Program-made: the position numbers and the translations under genes
The notes under the pieces: generated by a model
What the model was told of the DNA's origin: nothing
Database searches by the model: none
What the model saw: only the letters and a program-made list of their open reading frames with translations
In this document: positions 23,798 through 29,679 of the stretch, piece by piece
Layout: each line of letters starts with the position of its first letter
Numbering within the stretch: the stretch's first letter is position 1
Origin: an uncultured Oscillospiraceae bacterium
Lineage (GTDB): Bacteria; Bacillota; Clostridia; Oscillospirales; Oscillospiraceae
Direction: 5' to 3'
Assembly: GCA_944385595.1 (NCBI GenBank)
Contig: CALWXY010000136.1
Location: 1-29,679 of the forward strand
Length of the DNA: 29,679 bases

Positions 23798-24850
23798 TCA
23801 GGCCTCGCTCTCGGGCTTGATATCGATTTTATAACCGGTTATCTTCGCCGCCAGACGCGCGTTCTGCCCCTCCTTGCCTATGGCGAGGGAGAGCTGGCCG
23901 TCCGGCACTATGACGCGGCAGGTCTTCGGCTCGTCGAGCAGCTCGACGGATATGACCTCCGCCGGCGACAGCGCCGCCGCGATGTACTCGCAGGGGTCGT
24001 CGCTGTATTTGATGATGTCGATTTTCTCGCCGCCGAGCTCGTTGACTATGCTGGCGACGCGGCCGCCCTTGGGGCCGACGCAGGCGCCGATGGGATCGAT
24101 CTCGGGGTCGCCGGAATAAACCGCCATCTTGGTGCGGCTGCCCGCCTCGCGGGCTATGGAGCGGATTTCGACGGTGCCGTCGAAAATCTCGGGCACCTCA
24201 AGCTCGAAGAGGCGCTTCACGAGGCCGGGGTGGGTTCTCGAAATGAGCACCTGCGGGCCGCGGGTGGATTTGCGCACCTCGACGACGTAGACCTTTATCC
24301 TGTCGCCCTCGGTGAGCTGCTCGGTCTTAATCTGCTCGTTGGCGGCGAGCATGGCCTCGGTGAACTCGCTGTTGGAGCTGATTTTGATGGAGGCGCTGCC
24401 GGTGCGCGGCTCTATTTTGGAGACGACGCCGGTGAGTATCTCATGCTCCTTGGAGGTGAACTCGTCATAAATCATACCGCGCTCGGCCTCGCGTATGCCC
24501 TGGATGATGACCTGCTTCGCGGCCTGGGCGGCGATGCGTCCGAACTTCTTGGTCTCGACGGGGACGTTGACGACGGCGCCGACCTTGGCCTTTTTATTGT
24601 AGCGGAGGGCGGTGTCGAGCAGAATCTCGGTGCCGGGATCCTCTATCTCCTCGACGACCTTCATCTGGACGTACATGTTGATTTTCTTCTTCTCCTCGTT
24701 CATCTCGACGAAGACGTTATCCGCCGACTCGGGGTTATCCTTTTTGAACGCGGCGAGCATGGCCTGGTTTATTTTATCGTACATATACTCGCGGGGGATG
24801 CCCTTCTCCCGCTCTATATCCTCTATCGCCGCGAAGAAATCTGCGTTCAT
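23798..24850 (-). CDS. nusA: transcription termination/antitermination factor NusA
   Basis: A 350-residue Firmicute-type NusA without the C-terminal acidic repeats of E. coli. The N-terminal RNA polymerase-binding domain covers about 1-125, the S1 domain about 130-200 (ILTGVVSKIEPRTGSASIKI), and two KH domains about 225-345 (DPIGACVGPKGGRVASIVNELGGEKIDII and LAIGKEGQNARLAAKITGYKIDI, both with GxxG). The ATG at 24850 is preferred; a TTG seven codons earlier overlaps the GGAGG. It follows rimP by 38 bp. Likely autoregulated through the leader terminator at 25396-25424. Confidence 0.98.
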   Translation of the reverse strand: MNADFFAAIEDIEREKGIPREYMYDKINQAMLAAFKKDNPESADNVFVEMNEEKKKINMYVQMKVVEEIEDPGTEILLDTALRYNKKAKVGAVVNVPVETKKFGRIAAQAAKQVIIQGIREAERGMIYDEFTSKEHEILTGVVSKIEPRTGSASIKISSNSEFTEAMLAANEQIKTEQLTEGDRIKVYVVEVRKSTRGPQVLISRTHPGLVKRLFELEVPEIFDGTVEIRSIAREAGSRTKMAVYSGDPEIDPIGACVGPKGGRVASIVNELGGEKIDIIKYSDDPCEYIAAALSPAEVISVELLDEPKTCRVIVPDGQLSLAIGKEGQNARLAAKITGYKIDIKPESEA

Positions 24851-24888
24851 TTTGTCTTTTCCTCCAATCAATAATCGGCCTTGCCGGC

Positions 24889-25347
24889 TCAGAATGTGAC
24901 GTGCAGCCTGACTGCCGCGATTTGTTTTTTCTCGAATTTGCGCTCCTCGCCGCCGATTTCCATGGCGACGTCGCCGCCGTCGTAGCCGGCGAGGCGGCCG
25001 ACGTAGGCCTTGACGCCGTTCTCCGGCTTATACAGCCTCAACTCAATCTCGCTGCCCATGAAGCGCTCGAAGTCTCCGGGGCGCTTGAGCTGGCGCTCCG
25101 CTCCGGCGGACGACACCTCGAACACATAGCTCTCGGCGATGGGGTCGGCCTCGTCGAGCATTTTATCGAGCTCGCGGCTGATGCCCTCGCAGTCGTCTAT
25201 GGAGACGGGCTCGTCGCCCTTGTCGACGTAGACGCGCAGGAACCACTGTCCGGCCTCCTTGACGTATTCGACGTCCCAAATATCACAGCCGCGCTTGGCG
25301 GCTACGGGCTCGGCCATAGCCCGGATTTTATCGGTGAGCCTGCTCAT
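24889..25347 (-). CDS. rimP: ribosome maturation factor RimP
   Basis: A 152-residue 30S maturation factor. Features: N-terminal domain with GCDIWDVEYVKEAGQWFLRVYVDKGDEPVSIDDCEGISREL (about 24-64), SYVFEVSSAGAERQLKRPGDFERFMGSEI (about 76-104, containing the E-V-S-S-(P/A)-G-x-x-R signature with Ala replacing Pro), then a C-terminal SH3-like domain. The ATG at 25347 matches family start and length; an in-frame extension upstream would run through the leader hairpin. First gene of the nusA-infB operon. Confidence 0.95.
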   Translation of the reverse strand: MSRLTDKIRAMAEPVAAKRGCDIWDVEYVKEAGQWFLRVYVDKGDEPVSIDDCEGISRELDKMLDEADPIAESYVFEVSSAGAERQLKRPGDFERFMGSEIELRLYKPENGVKAYVGRLAGYDGGDVAMEIGGEERKFEKKQIAAVRLHVTF

Positions 25348-25395
25348 CTGCAAACCATCCTCCGTTGAAACAATTTTAAGCGGGGCTGTCAGCTC

Positions 25396-25424
25396 AACAA
25401 AAAGAGTGGGCTTTGACCCACTCT
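25396..25424 (-). terminator. leader terminator of the rimP-nusA operon (NusA-responsive type)
   Basis: Within the roughly 99-nt leader between the promoter and rimP. Stem AGAGTGGG / CCCACTCT (25403-25410 with 25417-25424), loop TCAAAG, then TTTTGTT on the minus strand. In Bacillus a NusA-dependent terminator at the same place lets NusA shut off its own operon; assigning the same role here is inference from position and shape. Confidence 0.82.
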
Positions 25425-25452
25425 GACAACACAAATACAAACTTACTATCGG

Positions 25453-25481
25453 ATTATACCACTCTTCCGCTGCCATTGCAA
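25453..25481 (-). promoter_or_regulatory. SigA-type promoter of the rimP-nusA-infB-ribF operon
   Basis: On the minus strand: TTGCAA (25476-25481), 17-nt spacer, perfect TATAAT (25453-25458). About 106 bp upstream of rimP, leaving room for the leader terminator. No other strong promoter is seen until 17563-17591, so it probably drives all nine genes. Confidence 0.88.
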
Positions 25482-25515
25482 GAGCTTTTTGCCGGATTTT
25501 GCCCACAAATCAAGG

Positions 25516-25541
25516 CTCCGCGGAGCTTTCGCCCCGCGGAG
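25516..25541 (-). terminator. hairpin after the J-domain gene
   Basis: Stem CTCCGCGG / CCGCGGAG (25516-25523 with 25534-25541) with a 10-nt loop, starting 5 bp after the J-domain stop codon. The tail on the minus strand is CCTTGATTTG, only weakly U-rich, so this is a tentative terminator. Confidence 0.5.
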
Positions 25542-25546
25542 GATGT

Positions 25547-26188
25547 TCAGCAGCAGAAGCAGAACCGGCAGAACAGCTGCGCCATGAGCAGGCTCATGCA
25601 CAGCGAACCGACGCCGCCGGTCTGTATGGTGAAGCCGCGGCCCATGTTCTGGTACATGTTGCCGCCGTTTTGAATCAAATCGAGCAGCTGGCTGTAATTA
25701 TAGTTGTTCGGCTCCATGCTGCAGGCGCGGCGCGCGTGCTCGAGCGCTCTGATGCGGTTGCCGAGCTGGAGGCTGGCGTAGGCGCTGAGGTAGTACCAGC
25801 GAGCCGTGCGGCTCTGGGGCTGGACGCTGTCGAGCGCATTGATGGCCTGGGCGAAGTAGCCGACTCTGATATAGTTCTCCGCCGCGCGCACGCCGGTGGG
25901 CTCCTCGTCGGTCTGGCTCTGGCCGCCGTAGCCGTACTGCTGGCCGTAGAAGCCGCCGTAGCCGTACTGCTGCTGCGAGCCGTAGCCGTACTGGCTGCCC
26001 TGGTTCTGCTGGGGGTTTTTAATCTGGTCGTAGGCGGCGTTTATCTCGTTCATTTTGCGCTGCGCCTCGGGGTCGCCGGGGTGCAGATCCGGGTGATACT
26101 TCTTGGCGAGGCGGCGGTATGCCTTCTTAATCTCCTCGTCCGAGGCGTCCGGCGAGACGCCGAGGACTTTGTAGGGGTCATTTATCAT
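25547..26188 (-). CDS. J-domain (DnaJ-like) protein with YG-rich linker, TPR-like helices and Cys-rich C-terminus
   Basis: 213 residues. The N-terminal J domain (about 3-58) contains DPYKVLGVSPDASDEEIKKAYRRLAKKYHPDLHPGD with the HPD motif at 32-34 that stimulates Hsp70 ATPase. Then comes a Gln/Gly/Tyr linker with repeated QYGYG units (67-90), then helical TPR-like sequence (about 98-175, YFAQAINALDSVQPQSRTARWYYLSAYASLQLG), and a hydrophobic C-terminus ending CRFCFCC. It lacks the DnaJ zinc-finger and client domains, so it is a specialised co-chaperone. The ATG at 26188 overlaps the DUF5685 gene by 11 bp: the two proteins are made together and probably act together. Confidence 0.9.
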   Translation of the reverse strand: MINDPYKVLGVSPDASDEEIKKAYRRLAKKYHPDLHPGDPEAQRKMNEINAAYDQIKNPQQNQGSQYGYGSQQQYGYGGFYGQQYGYGGQSQTDEEPTGVRAAENYIRVGYFAQAINALDSVQPQSRTARWYYLSAYASLQLGNRIRALEHARRACSMEPNNYNYSQLLDLIQNGGNMYQNMGRGFTIQTGGVGSLCMSLLMAQLFCRFCFCC

Positions 26189-27029
26189 TTCCGCTCTCGC
26201 CTCCCTTGTCTTTTGTCTTGCCCGCGCCAAGCGGAAATTTTGTCCACACACCAGAATAAATGATATTTCTCATAATGTCAATATCATCTATCAGCGGCAG
26301 GCGCTCAAAATTCACGGCGCACTCCCCTATCAGCATGGTGAGCACGGCCTTCAAGTCCTCGTCGGTGCTGCCGCGGCGGCGCATGTCGCTCAGCGGGTTG
26401 TAGCGCCCGTGCTTCAAATCGCTCTTCAAGTCCACGAAAGCGTCGAGGACGTAGACGAACTGGCCGAGCGCGTCGCCCATGGCGCCGAGGGTGGGCGCCC
26501 AGTTGTCCTCCCGCCAGACGAACAGCTCGCGCATGAGCTCGCCGAAGCACTTTGCCGCGGCGTCCGGGTCGCAGACGTTCATGTCCTCCAGCTTTGAGAG
26601 GCCGTCCATGCACTTCTCAATGGCCGCGGTCTGGCGCGGCAGCTTCGCTGAGGCCGACTCGTATGGCTTTCTGAGCGCCGACATCAGCGCCTTTGCCGAG
26701 AGCTTCTTCTCGTCGCGCCAGTCGTCGGCGGCCTTGTGGTAGGCGAGCAGTATGCTGAGGTCGGCGGCGTAGGCTGTGAATATGTTCTCCAGGTATTTGT
26801 GCTCTTGCAGCGGATGCGGCTTGCACCTCTCGCTGCCCTCGCGCGTCTCCGGCTCGTACAGCGAGGTGAGCACCAGCACCAGAAAGGCCATGTCGTAGCT
26901 GAGTATGCCGCCGGAGAGCGGGCCGTAGTTCTTCGTCAGCGCGCGGCAGACGCCGCAGTAATAGGCCTTATATCTCTCGCGCTGCTCCGCGGTCAGCGCC
27001 TCTCTGTTTGCTATGACGTATCCGAACAT
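26178..27029 (-). CDS. DUF5685 family protein
   Basis: 283 residues, mostly helical, no signal peptide. It matches the DUF5685 pattern as I know it: start MFGYVIAN, RYKAYYCGVCRAL with CxxC at 25-28, GILSYDMAFLVLVLTSLYEP, and further Cys at 69, 140, 153 and 161. Two Asp-rich motifs stand out: AYHKAADDWRDEKK (96-109) and YVLDAFVDLKSDLKHGRYNPL (193-213), which resemble the metal-binding helices of isoprenoid synthases. The function is unknown. The ATG at 27029 is preferred because GGAGG lies 5 nt upstream. It is coupled to the J-domain gene. Its promoter was not found in the AT-rich gap shared with the divergent tRNA. Confidence 0.82.
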   Translation of the reverse strand: MFGYVIANREALTAEQRERYKAYYCGVCRALTKNYGPLSGGILSYDMAFLVLVLTSLYEPETREGSERCKPHPLQEHKYLENIFTAYAADLSILLAYHKAADDWRDEKKLSAKALMSALRKPYESASAKLPRQTAAIEKCMDGLSKLEDMNVCDPDAAAKCFGELMRELFVWREDNWAPTLGAMGDALGQFVYVLDAFVDLKSDLKHGRYNPLSDMRRRGSTDEDLKAVLTMLIGECAVNFERLPLIDDIDIMRNIIYSGVWTKFPLGAGKTKDKGGESGNDK

Positions 27030-27070
27030 ACTCTCCTCCATAATTTTTTAAAAAAATTTTCCAAAAACTC

Positions 27071-27098
27071 TTGACTTTTCGCGTGGATTTGCTATAAT
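27071..27098 (+). promoter_or_regulatory. promoter of tRNA-Leu
   Basis: TTGACT (27071-27076), 16-nt spacer, perfect TATAAT (27093-27098), about 30 bp before the tRNA 5' end. Preceded by a T/A-rich run (27043-27060) that could act as an UP element. Confidence 0.85.
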
Positions 27099-27127
27099 AC
27101 ACTAGCGCTCAGCGATGAGCCGAATAT

Positions 27128-27212
27128 GCGAGAGTGCTGGAACAGGTAGACAGGCACGTTTGAGGGGCGTGTGTCAACCGACGTGTGGGTTCAAGTCCCA
27201 TCTCTCGCACCA
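27128..27212 (+). tRNA. tRNA-Leu, anticodon GAG, CCA encoded
   Basis: Class II cloverleaf. The acceptor stem is GCGAGAG / CTCTCGC (27128-27134 with 27202-27208), with discriminator A at 27209 and CCA at 27210-27212. The anticodon stem CACGT / GCGTG encloses the loop TTGAGGG, giving anticodon GAG (reads CUC and CUU). The long variable arm has a GTC/GAC stem, and the T-loop is TTCAAGT. All arms pair, with wobble pairs only. Confidence 0.97.
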
Positions 27213-27250
27213 AAATGAAGGGGCATCCGAAAGGATGCCCCTTCATTTTG
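27211..27250 (+). terminator. 18-bp perfect hairpin directly after tRNA-Leu
   Basis: CAAAATGAAGGGGCATCC (27211-27228) pairs perfectly with 27233-27250 around a GAAA tetraloop, starting in the encoded CCA. No U-tract follows, so it may serve in 3' processing as much as termination. It is also the left end of the repeat 27211-27497. Confidence 0.65.
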
Positions 27251-27338
27251 GCATCCGGGGGAATTTCAAATGCTCGGGGCAGCGGAGCCGCCCCTGCGCG
27301 GTTTCGCCGCACTCGCGGCGCGACCCAGAAGGGTCGTA

Positions 27339-27375
27339 CGTCGAAGCAAAGTCCGCTTTGCTCCGACGCTTTTTT
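27339..27375 (+). terminator. terminator-like hairpin inside the repeat
   Basis: A 13-bp stem with one mismatch (27339-27351 with 27356-27368), a TCCG loop, then CTTTTTT. Plus-strand orientation. Confidence 0.65.
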
Positions 27376-27426
27376 ATGCCCTTGGCACAAAAAGCGCCGT
27401 GCGCCCGCTCCCTTGCTTCTCCTTTT

Positions 27427-27467
27427 CAAAACCGAACCCGCTGCGCTGGGCTTCGGTTTTGTTTTTT
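27427..27467 (+). terminator. intrinsic terminator inside the repeat
   Basis: CAAAACCGAA (27427-27436) pairs with TTCGGTTTTG (27452-27461), extended by CCC/GGG around one bulge, followed by TTTTTT (27462-27467). Plus-strand orientation. Confidence 0.75.
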
Positions 27468-27528
27468 ATGCGAGGATGCCCCTTCATTTTGGCATCCATC
27501 AATTTCTTTTGACATGCACAGTATTTTT

Positions 27529-27553
27529 CCCCGCCGTTTGGCGGGGTTTTTTT
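27529..27553 (+). terminator. strong intrinsic terminator downstream of the tRNA-Leu repeat region
   Basis: CCCCGCC-GTTT-GGCGGGG (27529-27546) followed by seven T. A textbook plus-strand terminator, isolating the SLH gene from tRNA read-through. Sequence 27554-27690 is AT-rich with no other clear element; the promoter of the SLH gene is probably there but I cannot assign hexamers. Confidence 0.9.
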
Positions 27554-27701
27554 ACTTCGGTATATTAACACCTGGTATATCAAACTTGGTTACAAAAATG
27601 TAAATATTTGTCCGGCGCGGCGGCGGCTTTTTAAGTCGTATATTTCCCCAAAATTTCGTCAAAGCTAGTGGCACAGAAACGAAACTGAGGGAGGTATTCA
27701 C

Positions 27702-28598
27702 ATGAAAAAGCTGCATACCGCGCTGTCGCTCTCTCTGGCGTCGGCGCTCATGCTTTTCACGGCGGCCGCCGCCTCGGCCGACAACATGGCCCCCGTGGCC
27801 GAGAACATGGAGATACGCACCTACCGCGAGACATCCGTGAGCGGTTCGCTCTCAGCCGTCGACCCCGACGGCGAGGAGCTCACCTTTGAAATCAGCACCC
27901 CGCCCATCAAGGGCGAGCTGGAGCTTGAGCCTGACGGCAGCTTCGTCTACACCCCCGGCGAGGGCAAGCGCGGCAAGGACTACTTCGGCTACAAGGCCAC
28001 CGACGCGAGCGGCAACGTCTCACACGAGGCGACAGTCATCATCAGCATCGACAAGCCCAAGTCCGACGTATGCTACTCCGACATGGACGGCAGCGGCGCG
28101 GCCTATGCCGCGGCGCGGCTGGCTGAGGAGGGCATATTCATCGGCGAGTGCCTCGGCGGAGACTACGTCTTCTCCCCCGACGAGGAGGTCACGCGCGGCG
28201 AGTTCCTCGCCATGTGCATGAAGCTCGCGGAGGTCGACCTGCTCTCCGGCGTGCAGCGCACCGGCTTTGCCGACGACGAAGAAATCGACGCCTGGATGCG
28301 CCCCTACGTCTCCACCGCCCTGATGTGCGGCGCGATAAGCGGCATAAGCACCGCCGACGGCGCCGTGTTCGAGCCGTCGCGCGGAATCAGCGGCGCGGAG
28401 GCCACCGTCATGCTCAGCAACATCCTCGGCGTCGGCGACGTGGGCTATCTCAGCTGCTCCGACACCGTGCCGGAGTGGGCGGCGCAGTCGGTGATGAACC
28501 TCGAGGCCAACGGCGTCATCGTCTCCGGCGAGGCGGAGCTGCCCGTGCTCACCAGAGCGGAGGCGGCGCTCATGCTCTGCCGCGCGCTTGAGCTGTGA
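27702..28598 (+). CDS. secreted cadherin-like and S-layer homology (SLH) domain protein
   Basis: 298 residues. A clear signal peptide, MKKLHTALSLSLASALMLFT, runs to AAASA (cleavage near residue 26). Residues 28-115 form one bacterial cadherin-like/Ig-like repeat (NMAPVAENMEIRTY...GSLSAVDPDGEELTFEIS...GSFVYTPGEGKRGKDYFGYKATDASGN). Three SLH-like segments follow at about 122-185, 187-245 and 246-298, with cores such as YAAARLAEEGIFIGE, TRGEFLAMCMKLAEV and TRAEAALMLCRALEL. SLH modules bind pyruvylated wall polymers, so the protein is expected on the cell surface. The start has GGGAGG 7 nt upstream. It converges with rqcH with a gap of only 3 bp. Role in adhesion or wall structure is inferred. 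Confidence 0.92.
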   Translation: MKKLHTALSLSLASALMLFTAAAASADNMAPVAENMEIRTYRETSVSGSLSAVDPDGEELTFEISTPPIKGELELEPDGSFVYTPGEGKRGKDYFGYKATDASGNVSHEATVIISIDKPKSDVCYSDMDGSGAAYAAARLAEEGIFIGECLGGDYVFSPDEEVTRGEFLAMCMKLAEVDLLSGVQRTGFADDEEIDAWMRPYVSTALMCGAISGISTADGAVFEPSRGISGAEATVMLSNILGVGDVGYLSCSDTVPEWAAQSVMNLEANGVIVSGEAELPVLTRAEAALMLCRALEL

Positions 28599-28601
28599 GC
28601 T

Positions 28602-29679
28602 TCATTTCTTCACGGCGAGGCGCTCGGCGAGCGCCTCGTCCGCCTCGGCCATGACCGTGCGGTAGTCGGTGTATATCACCTTGCCCGGCATGGAGCCGGA
28701 CGGCTTTTTCACAAATCTGACCTGGGTGTAGTCGACGGGGGTTTTGCCTCCGCCGCGCGCCTGGGAATACAGCACTGCGAGCGAGGCCGCCTGCATGAGC
28801 GTAGTCTCATCCGGCTCGGCCCCGCCGCAGGAGATTATGACGTGGCTGCCATGCACTTTCTGCGTGTGCAGCCACACGTCCGTTCTGCGGGCGTCGCGGG
28901 TCGTGAGCCTGTCGTTCTGGGCGTTGTTGCGCCCGACGAGTATCTCCATACCCGTATCAGACACAAAGCGGCGCGGCGGAGCGGTGCTCTCCTTCTGTTT
29001 TTTCGCGCCCGGAGCGCGGCGCAGGTAGCCCTGCTCTGTCAGCTCGCGGCGTATCTCGACGAGGTCGGACTCGCCCTCGGCGCGCTCTATCTCGTCCATG
29101 ACGCTCTCAAGGTAGTCCAGCTCCCGCTCGCCGGAGGCTATCAGCGCCGTGAGGTGCTCCTCGGCGGCCTTGGCCTTGTTGTAGGCCTTGTAGTAATCGG
29201 CGGCGTTCTGCTGCGGCGTGTGCAGCGGATCCAGCTCTATGCGCACCAGAGGCATGTCCTCCTCGTAGAAGTCCTCGGTCTCAAGGACTCTGTCGCCTTT
29301 TTTGACGCGGTACATATTCGAGGTTATCAGGTCGCCGGAGCGCTTGAGCGTCTCGCGGCCGGCGGTCTTCTGCAGCTCCTCGCGCTGGGCGGACAGCTTG
29401 CGCCGCAGGCGCTCCGTGCGGTTTTTGACGTCGCGCCGCAGCTCGTGGGAGCGGCGGTTCATGCGGTCGACTTTGTCGCGCTTGAGGTAGAAGCCCTCGA
29501 CGAGGCTTGAGAAGTCGTCAAAGGTCTCCCCCTCGGCGGCGGAGCCGTACTGACCTATCGCCATGAACGAGAAGTCGCGCGGGCGGCCGTTCTCCAGCAG
29601 CATGAACGGCGTGAACTCGCCCCGCTGCACGCTCTCGGCGAGGGCGTCCATCGCCATGGGGAATTCCTCGCGCTGCGCC
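28602..29679 (-). CDS. rqcH: Rqc2/RqcH-type NFACT protein (5' end cut by window edge)
   Basis: C-terminal 358 residues of a ribosome-associated quality control factor, often annotated fibronectin-binding protein A. The frame is open to the right edge, so the N-terminal NFACT-N domain is partly outside. Visible are a coiled-coil M domain with Arg/Lys/Glu-rich helices (RRSHELRRDVKNRTERLRRKL) and the C-terminal NFACT-R (DUF814) domain: TGMEILVGRNNAQNDRLTT, DVWLHTQKVHGSHVII, QAASLAVLYSQARGGGKTPVDYTQVRFVKKPSGSMPGKVIY. RqcH recruits tRNA-Ala to stalled 50S subunits and adds alanine tails. The internal ATG at 29657 is not the true start. Confidence 0.95.
   Translation of the reverse strand, partial: AQREEFPMAMDALAESVQRGEFTPFMLLENGRPRDFSFMAIGQYGSAAEGETFDDFSSLVEGFYLKRDKVDRMNRRSHELRRDVKNRTERLRRKLSAQREELQKTAGRETLKRSGDLITSNMYRVKKGDRVLETEDFYEEDMPLVRIELDPLHTPQQNAADYYKAYNKAKAAEEHLTALIASGERELDYLESVMDEIERAEGESDLVEIRRELTEQGYLRRAPGAKKQKESTAPPRRFVSDTGMEILVGRNNAQNDRLTTRDARRTDVWLHTQKVHGSHVIISCGGAEPDETTLMQAASLAVLYSQARGGGKTPVDYTQVRFVKKPSGSMPGKVIYTDYRTVMAEADEALAERLAVKK

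Larger units (their letters stand above)
27211..27497 (+). repeat. structured non-coding repeat with 18-bp terminal inverted repeats
   Basis: The left end CAAAATGAAGGGGCATCC (27211-27228) is the exact reverse complement of 27474-27491. A 24-bp unit starting GGATGCCCC occurs twice as a direct repeat (27233-27256 and 27474-27497), and each copy carries its own GGATGCC/GGCATCC arms. Between them lie further hairpins at 27276-27294, 27321-27336, 27339-27375 (followed by CTTTTTT) and 27427-27461 (followed by six T). No credible gene lies inside. It resembles a MITE/REP-like dispersed element or a mosaic of terminators; spread in the genome is not visible from this window. Confidence 0.7.

Noticed and set aside
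24851..24871. TTG start for nusA seven codons upstream
   Set aside because: The codons overlap the GGAGG ribosome site of the ATG at 24850, which matches the conserved NusA N-terminus.
27109..27429. A minus-strand reading frame covering the tRNA-Leu antisense, ending in REMGLEPTRRLTHAPQT
   Set aside because: Its C-terminal part is the reverse complement of tRNA-Leu, a well-known artefact in annotations; no ribosome site and it runs through the hairpin repeat.
27211..27497. CRISPR-like repeats
   Set aside because: The 24-bp direct repeat occurs only twice with one long spacer, and no cas gene is nearby.
28616..28638. Perfect 10-bp hairpin near the end of rqcH, a possible bidirectional terminator
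   Set aside because: It lies in coding sequence for ADEALAERLA and has no U-tract in either direction; codon choice explains it.

Overview
The window is about 29.7 kb of a GC-rich (roughly 60% by eye) bacterial chromosome. Gene content points to an anaerobic Firmicute of class Clostridia, probably Oscillospiraceae/Ruminococcaceae-like. Evidence for this is the rimP-nusA-ylxR-ylxQ-infB-rbfA-nrnA-truB-ribF order, FtsEX next to M23 and S41 peptidases, a PucR/CdaR-type regulator, SLH-domain surface protein, DUF5685 with a J-domain partner, consensus TTGACA/TATAAT promoters and GGAGG ribosome sites. Genus assignment is inference. Nearly everything is on the minus strand; only a 53-residue Cys-rich protein, one tRNA-Leu and an SLH protein are on the plus strand. 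No phage, IS, CRISPR or rRNA was seen.

Layout (minus-strand genes are transcribed from high to low coordinates). 1-1166 lysS (C-terminus cut by the window) and 1187-1666 greA form a unit behind a perfect consensus promoter. 1753-8261 is a cell-wall/division cluster in transcription order: PucR-type regulator, ftsE, ftsX, M23 peptidase B, S41 peptidase, M23 peptidase A. 8519-11189 holds mltG and an overlapping U32 peptidase-family gene. 11361-11522 is the Cys-rich mini-protein, convergent with the following unit. 11587-14268 is a tightly packed unit sir2, wecG/tagA-like, tmk, 5-formyl-THF cyclo-ligase. 14443-15921 is guaB with its own promoter and a strong terminator. 15996-17533 pairs an OGG1-like glycosylase with an acyl-ACP thioesterase. 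17618-25347 is the nusA-infB translation/transcription operon, driven by one promoter and preceded by a leader terminator of the type NusA uses for autoregulation in Bacillus. 25547-27029 is DUF5685 plus a J-domain protein. 27128-27212 is tRNA-Leu(GAG), followed by about 490 bp of gene-free, hairpin-packed DNA. 27702-28598 is a secreted cadherin-like/SLH protein, and 28602-29679 is the 3' part of rqcH (NFACT family).

The genes are mostly housekeeping: aminoacylation, transcript elongation and antitermination, ribosome maturation, tRNA modification, ribosome rescue, GTP and dTMP synthesis, and peptidoglycan remodelling. The least explained items are: (1) the structured repeat 27211-27497, which has 18-bp terminal inverted repeats and several stacked terminator-like hairpins; (2) the DUF5685/J-protein pair, where DUF5685 carries two Asp-rich motifs resembling isoprenoid-synthase metal sites; (3) the Cys-rich mini-protein, whose terminator overlaps the opposing gene; and (4) a 260-bp gap-free conserved block shared by the two M23 paralogues. 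I see no convincing wholly new multi-gene system.
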